In this document: one piece after another, positions 12,522 to 26,373 of the stretch
Layout of the letters: each line of letters begins with the position of its first letter
Numbering within the stretch: position 1 is the first letter of the stretch
From: Entoloma clypeatum
Taxonomy: Eukaryota; Basidiomycota; Agaricomycetes; Agaricales; Entolomataceae
Assembly (NCBI GenBank): GCA_963565915.1
Contig: OY751486.1
Span: 3,534,001 to 3,598,000, forward strand
Length of the DNA: 64,000 bases
Reading direction: 5' to 3'
The notes under the pieces: generated by a model
The model's database searches: none
Told to the model about the DNA's origin: nothing
Seen by the model: the letters and a program-made list of their open reading frames with translations, nothing else
Program-made: the position numbers and the translations under genes

Positions 12522-15500
12522 TCACTGTCGTCGAAGTAGGCTTCCGGTTCGAATGCGGAATAAATATGTGAAGAGGAAAAGACAACAGATCTGCACAATC
12601 CGGAATCGATCAGCTTAGCAACACCCAATAATGAGAACGGGACAAAAAACCCACGTTGAAGGCAATATAGCCTATCATCAGCCCGAAATTGCGCCAATGG
12701 TGCTCGTAAAAGATGTTGAACCTCGCCGCGAGAAACTGGTCGCTCGACTTCACGCTGCAAAATCTGCAGGCAGAAGATGCTCCGGGGTTGACGAGGTAAC
12801 CGCCGGCGGACGAGATGAATTTGTCCATGTATTGCGCACACGTCTCGCCAGCAGGTGGATTCAAGGTGACGAACTCGACCGGAGAACAGACCATTTCCTT
12901 GCGTCCGATAGCTTGTCCGAGGAGACCTTCAATGAGGTAGGTATAAGGCGAGAGGCGGTACCTAGCAAAGGCATGGAGTGAATAATCTAATCTGTGGCAA
13001 TAGACAAACAAAGCATACATCCATTTCCACCAGCCGAGTTCCGTGAAAGGCTGTAGAACGCCGTTGCTATTAACTACGTTAGTGATCATACAGGCCAAAC
13101 AGTCCTGAAAGACAAGTACTCACAACGTGATGACAAATGAGAACAACAAGGAAAATAGGAGCGCAGCGATCTCTACATTAGGTGACATGGCCGCAACGGC
13201 CTACAGGCCTCTGTCAGCGACCACGATATTTAAGGAACATATTGGACAAACCCACCTGACCGATAGAGGTATAGTAAGCAGGAAAGACAACAGCTAACAT
13301 CAGATATGTGTATCCCGCACGCGAGGAGTCAAACCCGACAGTCCAGTACCAGCAGAAGAAAAGCAAATTGGAACCTAAAACGTTCCACGGAAGCTCCACG
13401 AGAAACTGAGAGGTTACGAGCGCAGTCCAACTGTACATCCGGCTCGGACGTTCCCGTATTTCATAGATCGCTCTTGTGGCAATAAAGGGCACCTGCAGCT
13501 GGTTCACAAGTGGGGCACTCAGGATGGTTGCCATGAAAATGGCCTAGCAAGACACGAAAAGAGAGAAGGTTTGAGCAGTACTTCATGAGCATCCAGAAAT
13601 ACGCACAAAAAGCTTGTTTTGCGTTCCTTGTTGAGTGTCCTTCGCATTGAAGAAAGTGAAACCTATGAAGAGTCCTCCGACAACATTGAGAATCAACTTC
13701 GCGAACAGATACGTCGGATCCCTCCAATACGCCTGAGCGTTACGTTTAAATAACTCCTTTGTCTGAATGATCCATGGCGATGCGAATTCTGTTCGAAGAG
13801 TCACTTCGACAGTGGGGCGGCTCCGCCCTTCCGAATCTATTCTGTCAACGTCTTGTTGGACGTTCTTGTGCTCCTTTGAATCAAGCCAGATCTGATGCCA
13901 GTTTTGTTTGCTGGTTGCAGTCGCCCCGGCGCCGATCGCCTCCAGCATGAACTCGGCACTTATGTATGACGGAAAACATTGAGTTCGGCTGCATGGGGGG
14001 AAGGAGACCAGCGCTCACGGATTTTCCTCAGGAAGACAGGGACGAGAGCCATGTTTCTCGAAATAGTCAATCAAGGTGGTCGCATTGGGCCCCAAATCCC
14101 CGAAATAGACAGTTCTTCCGCCTTTTTGAAGGAGAAGTAGCCTGTCGAATACCTGCAAGTATGCGATGTTGGCAAGTGGAAGACAGAAAGAAAGACATTC
14201 AACTAACCTGGAATAGCTCCGCTGACGGCTATAGAGGTCCAATCAGGACGGCGTCAACGTCTAGAGTGCATTATAACAGTACCTGATGTATTCTGAAAAA
14301 AAAAGTAGGTCGAATCAAAGCGCGGAAAAAAAGATGGTCTATGGGACATACGTGCACAGAATGGCCTGGCCACGATCTGCCAGGCTCCTCAAAAAGGCCA
14401 TAATGCTCCAAGCGCTCTGGGAATCAAGACCAGAGGTTGGCTCATCCAAAAACAGCAGAAGTTTCGGCTGACAAGTTTGCGATGATGTTGAGTATATGAC
14501 AGTACATCATCCAATCACTGACTAACCTTGGCGGCCAACTCAACGGCAATCGTTGTGCGTTTCCGGTGTTCAACGCCCAGTGAGCCAACAATTGCATCAC
14601 CATAAGCCTCCAGGCCGCACATCGTCAAACATTTCTCAACGCTTTCACGATACTTTCATTAGATCTTCCTCTTGAGAACAACAGAGAAGAAACCTTACTA
14701 TGCCTCTTTCTCTTCCAAAGGAACCGAGGGAGGTTGCCTAAGCTTCGCAGAGAACAGTAAAGCCTCGCGGACAGTGGCTGCGGGCATATGAGTATCCATT
14801 TGTTGACAATACCCACTATCATGAAAATCAACCATCAACCTTCTGGCAAAAACGAACAAAAAAAAAGGGAGACCAACGTCTGCGACTGAAAATCCGCTGG
14901 CAGAGCCTGCCCATTGACGAACATATCCCCACGCACCACGCCGGTGTTCACCCGCTGTGCAAGCACATTCAACAGCGTCGTCTTCCCTGCTCCTGACTCG
15001 CCCATCAGCGCCGTCAGCTTCCCCGGCGCGACGAACCCTGAGACATCCGATAAGAGTTGCCGCTCTTCACCTCCCTGGATGGGCACGGTATAATTGAGAT
15101 GTTGCCAGGAGAATATATCCGTCATCTCAGTCGGTTGAGCGGATCTTTCCTTTTCCGTCTCGGGCTTGCTCGGTTCTCCTACGGGCGGAAACCCCTTTTC
15201 ATTGTCGCTCCGATTCGACTCTTCGTCTTTGCCTTTGATGGACGGACTGGAAACGGCAGGCTTGGACCCTGGTTTGAAGAGGACAACGGAAGTTTCGTTC
15301 ACCATAGACGTGTTGAATTCGGTAAACACAAGGAGCGCAGTGATGAAACCGGCGGCAAAGGCGACGATGATGCCAAAGTTCTTTTTTTGCGGTACTAGAT
15401 CAGTATAGGATGGCAAGATTGAATAAAGTACATACTTTCCACGTGTTGGAGTAGGAAAATCCATACGATAGTTCCACGAAATTATTGCCGTCTACGAAAG

Positions 15501-18056
15501 ATTGGCCTGGGACAGAGCCAACCGTTGCGCAGGCCTGATTTGCGAGCGACACGTTCTCGTACCCGACACCCTGCGGGACAAGAGTGGAACACGCCCCTTT
15601 CAGAGTTCGGAATTCGTTGGTGAGCACGCTTTCAAACCTACCAAAAAGACAGTCAGTCAACATCTCATACCCCAGCCACAGTTTACGGGCAAACGTACCC
15701 ATAACGAAGAGGCTTTTCCGAAAGAAAAAAAAAGAGGTCAATATTATCAAAAGGGTGTGAGTATTAGGGCAACTAACATTAATGTAAGTTAGCCATCTCA
15801 AAGCGCCAATCATGGACGGTTTCGGAATCGTATAGCCAGTATAGATCGCCAGTGCGAGGACCGATATCCCAGCTACGCTTGTTGCCGCCGCCTCGGACTT
15901 GAACGCTGCTGCGAGCGCGCGGAACCAGGCTTTCATCGTAATAGACATTGTGAAGAGGAAAAGATAAAAGACGAAAAACTGGCCTGCGCTCCTCTGGAGC
16001 CCGACCATGAAGTACAAGACGACACTAAAGATGGTGGACGTGAGGAACGTGAGGGGCACATCAACGAGGGTGAGTGCCAGGGCTTCGACAAAAGGGTGGT
16101 ACAATGCCGCGTTATTGTGCCGGTGAACTATGGGTCGTTGGGTGTAGAGCGCAGGGATTTCTGCCATGCTAGTGAGGGCGGAGAAGAGAAGTGCGCTGAG
16201 GGCACAAGAAGAGAAATCAGACTTTTGTATAGAAGAAAGGGAATAATGAACGGACAAAAAGAGGACACCTCCGCGAGAGAAATACGCCGAAGTTGATTCC
16301 GGGACTTTCAGGAAGACACTGCCGATGATAAGGGACTGGAATAGATAAGAGCTACAGATATCAATGTTCCGGAATCCATCAACAAAAGTAGGTGGAGAAC
16401 TCACAAGACAATCATCCCGGTAGACAGCATATTTCCCCTTAGAATTTGCATCCGCCTCAACATCAATGCTCGCGCCTGCATGGCAATGCTGATCGTATAG
16501 GGGCTGCCGAAAAGTAGCATCCATTGCGTTGGTGAGTCGTCGGGAGTCAAAGTGAAGAATCTTACCTCGCCTTGCGCATATGCCTCGCCCTCTCAGCTCT
16601 CGCGCTCTCCGTGTATTGCGAGGCGCGCTTGGGCTGTCCCACAAACTCCTTGATGTACGAGTCGACATCTCTCCTATTGGCCTCTCCCAGATGTGACTTT
16701 CTAAAGTACGCTGCAAAGTCATCCGCTGTGCGCGGGAGCATGCTAACGTTGGGGACATCAGGGCGCGGGGTGCGGCCATTGGGGTCTGTGACGGCAACGA
16801 GGAAGTCGGCGGTGGTTTGCCTATTGGCTGGTTCGTATCTGAAACAGTTGGCTCAAGCGCCAGGGTAATATATGTGGAATTGGACTCACCCCATGTCAAT
16901 GAAGTACTGCCTGGCTTGATTGGTAGGTCCAAAATAAGCCATCTGGCCTTCGTTTATGACGCAGACCTTGTCAAAGAGCTCGTAGAGGGACTCTCCAGCT
17001 TGGTAGATAGAGACAACGGTAGTAAGCTTGAAGGTATCGGTTGCGACGCGGAGGGCGCGTACGAACTCGAGAGCAGTGCTTGAGTCGAGACCACGGGTAG
17101 AGCTGGTTGTGCACACCGCGTTAGATATCGGTCACAAGCGTTAAGAATGATGCCGCAACTTGTCCCATGCACCGATACAGCTCCTAGTCGCCAAGCTCTC
17201 TGCAATGGACACCCTCTTCTTCTCACCGCCGCTGACGCCCCTGATGGCGGCATCCCCGACGGGTGTGTTCTTTGCATGGCGCAGTCCGAAGATGCTGGAC
17301 AATATGTCGGTCACATTTTTGGTATGTTCCTCCCTCGTCTCCTGGGGGCGCTCGTGCGGGGCGCGTGTTTTGGCTGCGAAGGAAAGTGTCTGCTCAACCG
17401 TGAGGGTGGGGAAGTGGATGTCATCCTCAGGGCAATACTGAACGTCGCCACGGAAATGGTGTTCGATGTCGGACGGGGACATGGAGTCATAATGGACGGC
17501 GCCGGATACGGAGAGGTATTCATGACGGAGGTTGGCCAGGGTCTTGAGGAGAGTGGTGCAGCCAGAGCCTGGTCGTCCTAGGACGACTGTGACACTTGGT
17601 AAGTCATTTCCGGCTAGAAAGCGCATATATTTAACATACGAAGCATTTGCCCAGGGCGAATAACGCCCTCAAAATTCTTGAGGATGGTGTTGACAGGTGG
17701 GTGACGGAGGTTTTGGATTGCGTCAACGATGTTTAGCGGATTGAACATAGACCCCAGGGTTTGTTGGTATGAGCTAGATGCAGCGATACCCTCGACCCGG
17801 AGATCTCGAAAAGCGACGCCGAGTTCGCGAGGTCGGATGCGAGCCTCATCGCGTCTTACGATTGTGAGTTGGGATATGATAAACAAAAGAAAGCAAGAGA
17901 CTCTAACCTTCTGACAACATCACGAGCTGTTTTCTCCAAGTCAAAGGGACCATCGCCGATAGCCAGCGTTAATTCAGAGTCGCGTCGGGAAACATGGTTG
18001 ACACCTTCCCTCTGGGTATGAATTTGTTCGTTGATATGAGATGGACCGTTCGACAT
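12522..18056 (-). CDS. PDR-type (ABCG) full-size ABC transporter
   Basis: Plasma-membrane drug or xenobiotic efflux pump of the fungal pleiotropic drug resistance family, layout (NBD-TMD)x2. It starts at the ATG at 18056 ([13 protein letters not shown]). NBD1 has the degenerate Walker [18 protein letters not shown], with Cys in place of Lys as is usual in this family, and the signature [16 protein letters not shown]1 follows, including an extracellular Cys-containing loop ([13 protein letters not shown]). A linker ([12 protein letters not shown]) leads to NBD2 with canonical Walker [18 protein letters not shown], an [18 protein letters not shown] Walker B/D-loop, and TMD2 ([33 protein letters not shown]). 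Many 50-60 nt introns interrupt it. The last intron joins YIAFN to [14 protein letters not shown], giving a stop at 12522. No internal stop was found in the spliced frame. The substrate is unknown. Confidence 0.9.
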
Positions 18057-19069
18057 CGGAACGGACGACGACAAGCAGATGAGTAGATTAGGAGAAGGGC
18101 ACAATGAAGACTAGAGTCTGACATATTTTTCTGTCTATAAACAGAGAAAGTCATTATGGTGACGAGGGTTTGAAGCACTGGGCGATCGGCCGCGGCAAAG
18201 TGGTGACGTAAACGTTGCGATGACGAAAGTTGAACATGATAGTTCTCCTAAAGCTGACCTATCTCAATGACAACACACCGATTTGTACGACCGTATACCA
18301 CGGCCTATAGACTATCACAAGCACTCGGATTTCAAAGCAATGCAAGGGTCGACGTGGCCCCTCGGCCGCTGATGTCGTTCAAGTTCTCACTCGGTGAGTT
18401 CATGTGTTTACGACGCCGCAAACGTGGCTTCTACAGTGCCAACACCCATTGAAATGTCATTGGGCACAGTCAATGTCATACTCACCTCATTTTCTTATCA
18501 AATCTTATTCCCAAACCCATCAATGCATCAATGGCAAGAACAAATTGGCGGTGCCAATTCAACATCTGAACCGTTTAGACATGTCGATCTTCCCCCCTCA
18601 AGTGAACTATTAGGTACATATTACAGCGGGCCGTTGTACTGAGCATCTCCACGATGTCGACCAAAGCTTGTCGGGCTTTTATACGGGACACCGCCGCCCA
18701 CGTCGGTGATTATGACCAGCAGGCGCAGAGTTCGCCTTCCTACCATTGGCTTACTTCATGTCCGCCCATCTGCATCGCTCAAGTACTCTATGGAAAACCA
18801 CCATGAGATAATGCTTGTAAACTACATACACCTCTTCATTTTTTCCGAGTGATACGCATCACTATATCATAGGGGCCGAGTGGGTCACATGTGCGTGACT
18901 CAACGCGTCGCGTTACACGTGTTCACTTTTTTTGGCTTGCTACGGTCGGATGCTTTGGTTATAACACGAGTCAGCTCGACGCTGTTGCGGGCTTTCTTCC
19001 TCCAACTTCCTCAACAGCCACTATATCTGCCCTGTAGGAAGCCAAAGTCTCTTGGACTTGCCATCTTGC
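18057..19069. promoter_or_regulatory. Divergent promoter region, ABC transporter / RAD52
   Basis: About 1.0 kb between divergent starts. Small plus ORFs at 18267-18452 and 18394-18642 lack recognisable similarity. The right part holds the MluI-type box annotated separately. Confidence 0.5.
18903..18908. promoter_or_regulatory. MluI cell-cycle box (MCB-like), ACGCGT
   Basis: ACGCGT sits within AACGCGTCGCGTT, about 160 bp upstream of the RAD52 start. In yeasts this hexamer is bound by MBF and drives G1/S expression of DNA-replication and repair genes. The assignment here rests on sequence and position only. Confidence 0.4.
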
Positions 19070-21275
19070 ATGGCTGGCGCGTTTAGTGGACATCTTGTCA
19101 ATTCGTTCGATGCCAAATCAGCCAGACATACAGCACCATTTGGCTTCTCCGGTCCCTCGTTAGTGACGAGCGGAGCCATGTCTTTCAATCCTCAAGTCCA
19201 TGGGACTCCAATGGGGCATCATTCGATGGCTGAATCTTCATTCGCATTCAACTCTCCGCAGCCATCCTTCTTCAATCCCGAACTATCAGACGCCACCACC
19301 CTCAAGATCGCTGCGTTACAGGCAAAGCTAAATCAAAAGCTAGGACCGGAATTTGTGTCCCAGCGACCAGGACCAGCGGGTGGCCCGAAACTCACGTACG
19401 CGGAAGGATGGAAAATCATCAATTTAGCAAACGAAGTTTTCGGATTCAACGGATGGAGCTCAAGCGTGATCAACCTTACGACCGACTTCGTTGACTTCAA
19501 CCAAGAGACGAGGAGATACTCAGTTGGTACGACAGCCATCATTCGAGTTACTTTGCGGGACGGCGTATTCCATGAAGACGTCGGGTATGGAATGTTGGAG
19601 AATTCGAAGAGTCAAGGTGCTGCATTGGACAAGGTACTTTTACACAACACATTATATATGTTTTGCTTGACTAACGGCCTGGTAGTGCAAGAAGGAAGCA
19701 GTCACGGATGGCCTCAAACGTGCCCTGCGGAATTTTGGAAACCTTCTAGGAAATTGTCTATACGACAAGTCATATGCGCAGGAGGTCGTCAAGATCAAGG
19801 TCCCGCCAGTGCGTCCAACTTCTGATTACTCCAGGAATCATCAACAAAGTTCTTTTTTTCGCCTTATCACAGGCAAAGTTCGATAAGACCGAACTTTACC
19901 GTCGCCCTGAATTCGAGGGAAAAAAGCCGGACATCACCTCGATGAATGTCTCAACCTCAGCGTCAACTTCCAAGGCTGACAATGGTTACCACGCCGATGT
20001 CACCACGCCGACCCGCCCTGCTCATCAGCATCAAGATCCCAAAGTCTTGTCTTCTATACCCACGCATATCCGTTCGGAAGTCAGCGCTGCGTCTACCTCA
20101 TCCAACACTAGTAGAAACACTATCCATGACACCCATAGAATGCCCACCTCCGTTCTCGGACGCTCACCGCACCAGAACACTATGCTACTACCACAACCCC
20201 AAAGTGCCGCACAGGAACCCGACCTCAAACCTGCACTTCCTCTTCCGCCCATTACAAACACTACAAACTCCGACCGCCGTCGAAACACGCCCTCTAACCC
20301 GCCTAATCTTCCCAAAATGCCACCTAACCCTCCTGCACCAGCCCCCGCTCGGGTCGCAGTCCACATGCAAGAACCCCTACCGGACGACCTGGATGAATCG
20401 TTCCACTTCTATTCGGATGACGACGCGTTCCTCGCCAACGTCGACCTTGGAGAAGGCGACTTAGGCCAACCTGTCCTACCAGAAACTGACCTCGGAAGAC
20501 CTATCGGCGGCGAGGATGGTGACTCTGACCTCGGCCGCGCCATTGACCCAGACGAAGGGTTGGGTGGCGACTCTGTCAAATCTTCGCCATCTGATCATGT
20601 TCGGGATGAAGAGAGACAAACTGGGCAGCAAGGCGGTTCGTCCACGTCACTGGGGATGCTTTCTAGGCTGCTCCCGCAGAACCAGAACCAGAACCAGATT
20701 CAGCAACAAAGACAGCCCTCTGGTGTCTCTGGACAATCCAACAACGCATCCCGAACAAACCAGAGTTTGGTTACAAGTAGGCTTCCAAATCTCGTTCACC
20801 AGCGTGGCGAGAACAACCGACCATCTGTATCGGCGACGACGACGACGTCCAATTCGAGTTCCACCATGAAGCGGCCAACGACGCCTTCGATGGGAGGGTT
20901 CAATTTTCCGCCTGGAGTGGTAAGTTTCACGGCTCTACGACTTTCCCATCCCGAAGAAATCTCTGCTAATCTATCTCCATCAGGACCCTCGTCAACTCCA
21001 GGCGCAATCCAAACCACCGCAATTCTCTGCGCAGTCTTCGACTTCGGGTATTGGTCAGAAGCGACCACTGGATACAATGTACGCTCATCCTGCTCTTTCA
21101 TCATCCCATCAATGAGACTAAGGATTCCTATTCAAGATCCTCGTCGACAACGAGTAGGAGGCCTCCTGGGATGGGTTTGGAGTCAAGGGGAGGGGGCCAA
21201 GGGGCGGTGAAAAGGGAGGTGCTGGGAAGACTGGATATTGGTGAGGGAGGGGATGTGAAAAGGATGCGGATGTGA
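19070..21275 (+). CDS. RAD52: Rad52 DNA-repair protein
   Basis: Rad52 mediates loading of Rad51 on ssDNA and anneals complementary strands in homologous recombination. Exon 1 (19070-19633) holds the start of the conserved DNA-binding domain: [66 protein letters not shown]. Exon 2 (19686-19808) gives [19 protein letters not shown] and [20 protein letters not shown]. Exon 3 (19873-20919) begins [20 protein letters not shown] and is otherwise low-complexity, with Asp/Glu-rich and Gln/Asn-rich stretches. Exons 4 (20984-21078) and 5 (21137-21275) end [19 protein letters not shown]. Four GT-AG introns of 52-65 nt give 1,968 nt, a whole number of codons (655 residues). Reading through the last intron would stop early, so I prefer the spliced model. 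The ATG at 19070 is the first in frame. Confidence 0.92.
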
Positions 21276-24200
21276 TATGGATCGGGGTATGGTGATTTTT
21301 CACTTGTATTCATAGGACGTTGGTTTGCTTTCATCACGCATTGTATCATACTAGTAGCATGCATTTTTATGTACTTTCTTCCATGGTGATACACATTGTC
21401 ACCTGGACGCCGAACGACTGGACTTCATCTCTTTCCCTTTGAACCAAAGGACAGTTGACGCTGATCACAAGATATTGACGGCACACACGATGTGACGATG
21501 CATGGCAAAGTTTTGTCACGGTCCTGAAATTACTGGTAAAGAAACTACTCACACCAAAAGCTGATCCCTCAGATCGCTCCTGTCATCGATACCTTCGAGA
21601 CGAACATCATCTGGAGATCATGATACTCAACCCATATGAGTATTATGACCTGTGCCTTCCTGTAGTCAGTTTCCTGCCATTCAGATACCATTCCATGTGG
21701 TTGACCAACCGATGTTTGAAATCCAACGACGCTAACATTAGGCACGATGCTCGTAGTGTTTTCTAATCGTTTTCATTGAATAACTGAGGTTGTAAAACAT
21801 GTCTTCGCCGCATATAAACAAGTTAACGAAATACACCCACGTCAACCGGACCAAAAAGGAATGACACATCACATAAGTATCTCTCCGAACGCCGCAGGGA
21901 AACAGAAACTTGTCAAATGCTCGTCTGCCCTCTCGCCAGATACGGCATCTCAGTTTCGCCCGGTGAGTTGCAAATCTGGTATTCCCCGTCGAGGATACCA
22001 TCTCCTCTTGCTGACTAGATCTCGAAAATCAGAAATAGACCTCTCGAAAACGACAGAGGTTTCCTACCATGGCTTGAGATAGGGCATAGTACAAGTAAGA
22101 TGTGCAGTATCATTTCATGTATTCATAAACATCCAACCAGGCAAAGTCGAAGTAAGAGGCAGAAGGGTTGTTATTGACGAAGTCTCCCTTCTACATAAGT
22201 CAGAAAGATTATTATCGTTTTCTTTCCATGACGACCATTCGAAGGGCTCACTAACGCAGGAGGGACACCCCGAAAACCGATATTGAGAATCGGCCCCGTC
22301 TCCACCTAGCAGCAAAGGAAGATGTCGATTTCACCCTGTATAAGTGAGTTGGGTGCGCTTGATCGGGTCAGATCTCGGGTTTACGCCTCGCCACCTTCTG
22401 GGAGCGACAGTCCAAACAGCGAAATACACGTCAGGATGGTCAGGTACACTGGATCACGGTAACGACAGTGCTTACCCGAAACTTGAGACATGTGTAGAAG
22501 GTCAAATCTAGGACGACAGTGAGCAAACGAAAGGAATGAACCTACACAATCACGGAGGTAGAATATTTTTTGCTAGACTTGGATCGCAGCGAGTTCCTCC
22601 CAGGTCCGTCTGGTTGGAGGATTTTTTGGGGGTCGGCTCCAGTGATTTTCTGATGCATATGTCAGATTCTGTTTAGTTTCTGCAAGCGGATATGATGAGA
22701 GAAAGGGACCACATGGGTGTAAACGAAACCTACACTCTGCCATGCGCTGTCACGTTACGCGGAACGAGCGAAAGGAAGCCCGCTCTTCTGTTGTAAGAGG
22801 CAAGAAAGCGACTTGTAAGCGCACTTGATAATCCAGCACCGTGGATTGGAACCAGGACGGAACTTGGCATTGGAAAGTTGATTGCAGATCCAAGAGCCGC
22901 AGAGCAAACTTGGCCTCGTCTGCTCTAAGCATAGAACGAAGGCGAGAAGCCATAAATGTGGCGTGAAGTCGCGTTATTTGAAAAGACGCAGTAGCATATA
23001 AGCCGTGAAAACCATTTATCTTGCACCTTCAGATGCTGATGAAGAACCAACAGATTCGAGTCCATGTAGTGGCAACAACAAACGTTGCCACCAACGAGGG
23101 CCAGGTTTCTGAGAATTTTGGTCACAAGTTTTGCGAGGAACGGAAGCATTGTTTGAAGACGTCAGTATATCGCCGTTCCCGCTCTAGGATGTGTGATCGA
23201 TGCACACTTGGATGTGTAAGGTATTCTCGGCTAGGGGTATCGCCCTACTTATCCCATCCTTGGAACTCTTGAGAGGCCATATAAGCTTCAACGTTGCTTC
23301 AACCGGCCTTGGAGAATATCTAAGTGAGACATCCAAATTGTCGGAAGAACTCGGAATATAGCCCTCCTGTTCGCCTTTGGTGAAAGATGACTGGCCAGAA
23401 ATCGGAATTCAATTTGAGAATCCGGGTGGTTCAACCACTTGACACTAGCCGAATTCCCTCGAGCCTCGAGCCTCGATACCCCTCTTCGGATCGCGCAAGA
23501 ACGTGTTCATATCACCGTAAATGACATTCAACGAGCAATCGTAAGTTGATTGCAGCCCGAGAACGCACGAAGGGAAGGTGAATGCCCAAGGGTAGGCAGA
23601 AACCCGCCATCTCCGACACACTGGAGTGAGGGGTCCGGTCTTCACTGGGTCTTTATGTCGATTAAGTACAGGACGTACTAAGGAAGCGGCGGGATCCCAG
23701 TGGATAGTCAGTCTTTGGCGTCGCGGAACTCGGACTTGAAAAGAAAAGCGGTTGCGGCGAGGAAAAGAGCTGCCACTGGCAGTGGCCACCAGATACCCCC
23801 CAGGCAGCAACCCAGAAAGAGCCAGGAAGTTCACAGTTTCCACTTTCATCCGAGTCTTTTTGAAAGTCATAGCGAGGCGAGTACTTGAAAGTTGAACGTT
23901 GGAGACGTTCCAAAACAATTCGTGATTCGAGAGATGCTTTGCTTGTCGTTTTCCCTTATCAGAGCCTCTTCATCTGAATCTCCACAGCTTACTGAGAGCT
24001 GGACCGATCATCGTACGTGGAAAGTCTAGGCGAGTCCTAGGTGGAAGACTGAGAAATGTGACTCAGTTATACGGTAGGGGACCATAGCGCCCAGGCCTGA
24101 CATTCAACAGTGGAGTATATCGCGGATTTCGGTCCAGAGCCGGCAGCACATTTTATCCATGTTCATCATTTTGTTAATCGATCATCGTAGCCCTTATCCT

Positions 24201-24429
24201 GCATAGTATTGCATGTATCCACCCATTATAACTGGTTACAGTGGGAGTCGTTAGAATCAATCTTTGCAAACTGCATTTGATGAGTGGAAAGCTGCTGATT
24301 GGTGTATTGTCTCAAGGAAGAGGATGCGTGATACAAAAGGAGGACAGGGGAAAGTGATACGTTTACAGATCATCCGAACAAACCGGGACCCGTGTCTGAC
24401 CGACGAGGGCATTCAAGACGATCGCCGCA
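21276..24429. other. 3.1 kb with no confident gene
   Basis: I see no recognisable protein family in any frame. The best signals are on the minus strand: a spliced C-terminal exon pair at 22110-22305 (separate entry) and a 157-codon ORF at 23445-23918 with a short hydrophobic stretch (NFLALSGLLPGGYLVATA). These could be parts of one unrecognised or decayed gene. Confidence 0.5.
22110..22305 (-). pseudogene. Unidentified terminal exon pair, possible gene remnant
   Basis: On the minus strand an acceptor (CTGCTAG) is followed by an exon 22305-22252 (VETGPILNIGFRGVPPAL). A 61 nt GT-AG intron (22251-22191) then leads to an exon 22190-22110 (KGDFVNNNPSASYFDFAWLD, VYEYMK, stop). Both exon lengths are whole codons and the intron matches local intron size, which suggests real coding history. 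I could not join convincing upstream exons; the same frame read upstream meets a stop unless the acceptor is used. The family is not recognised, and it may be a truncated gene. Confidence 0.3.
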
Positions 24430-26373
<1,944 letters not shown>

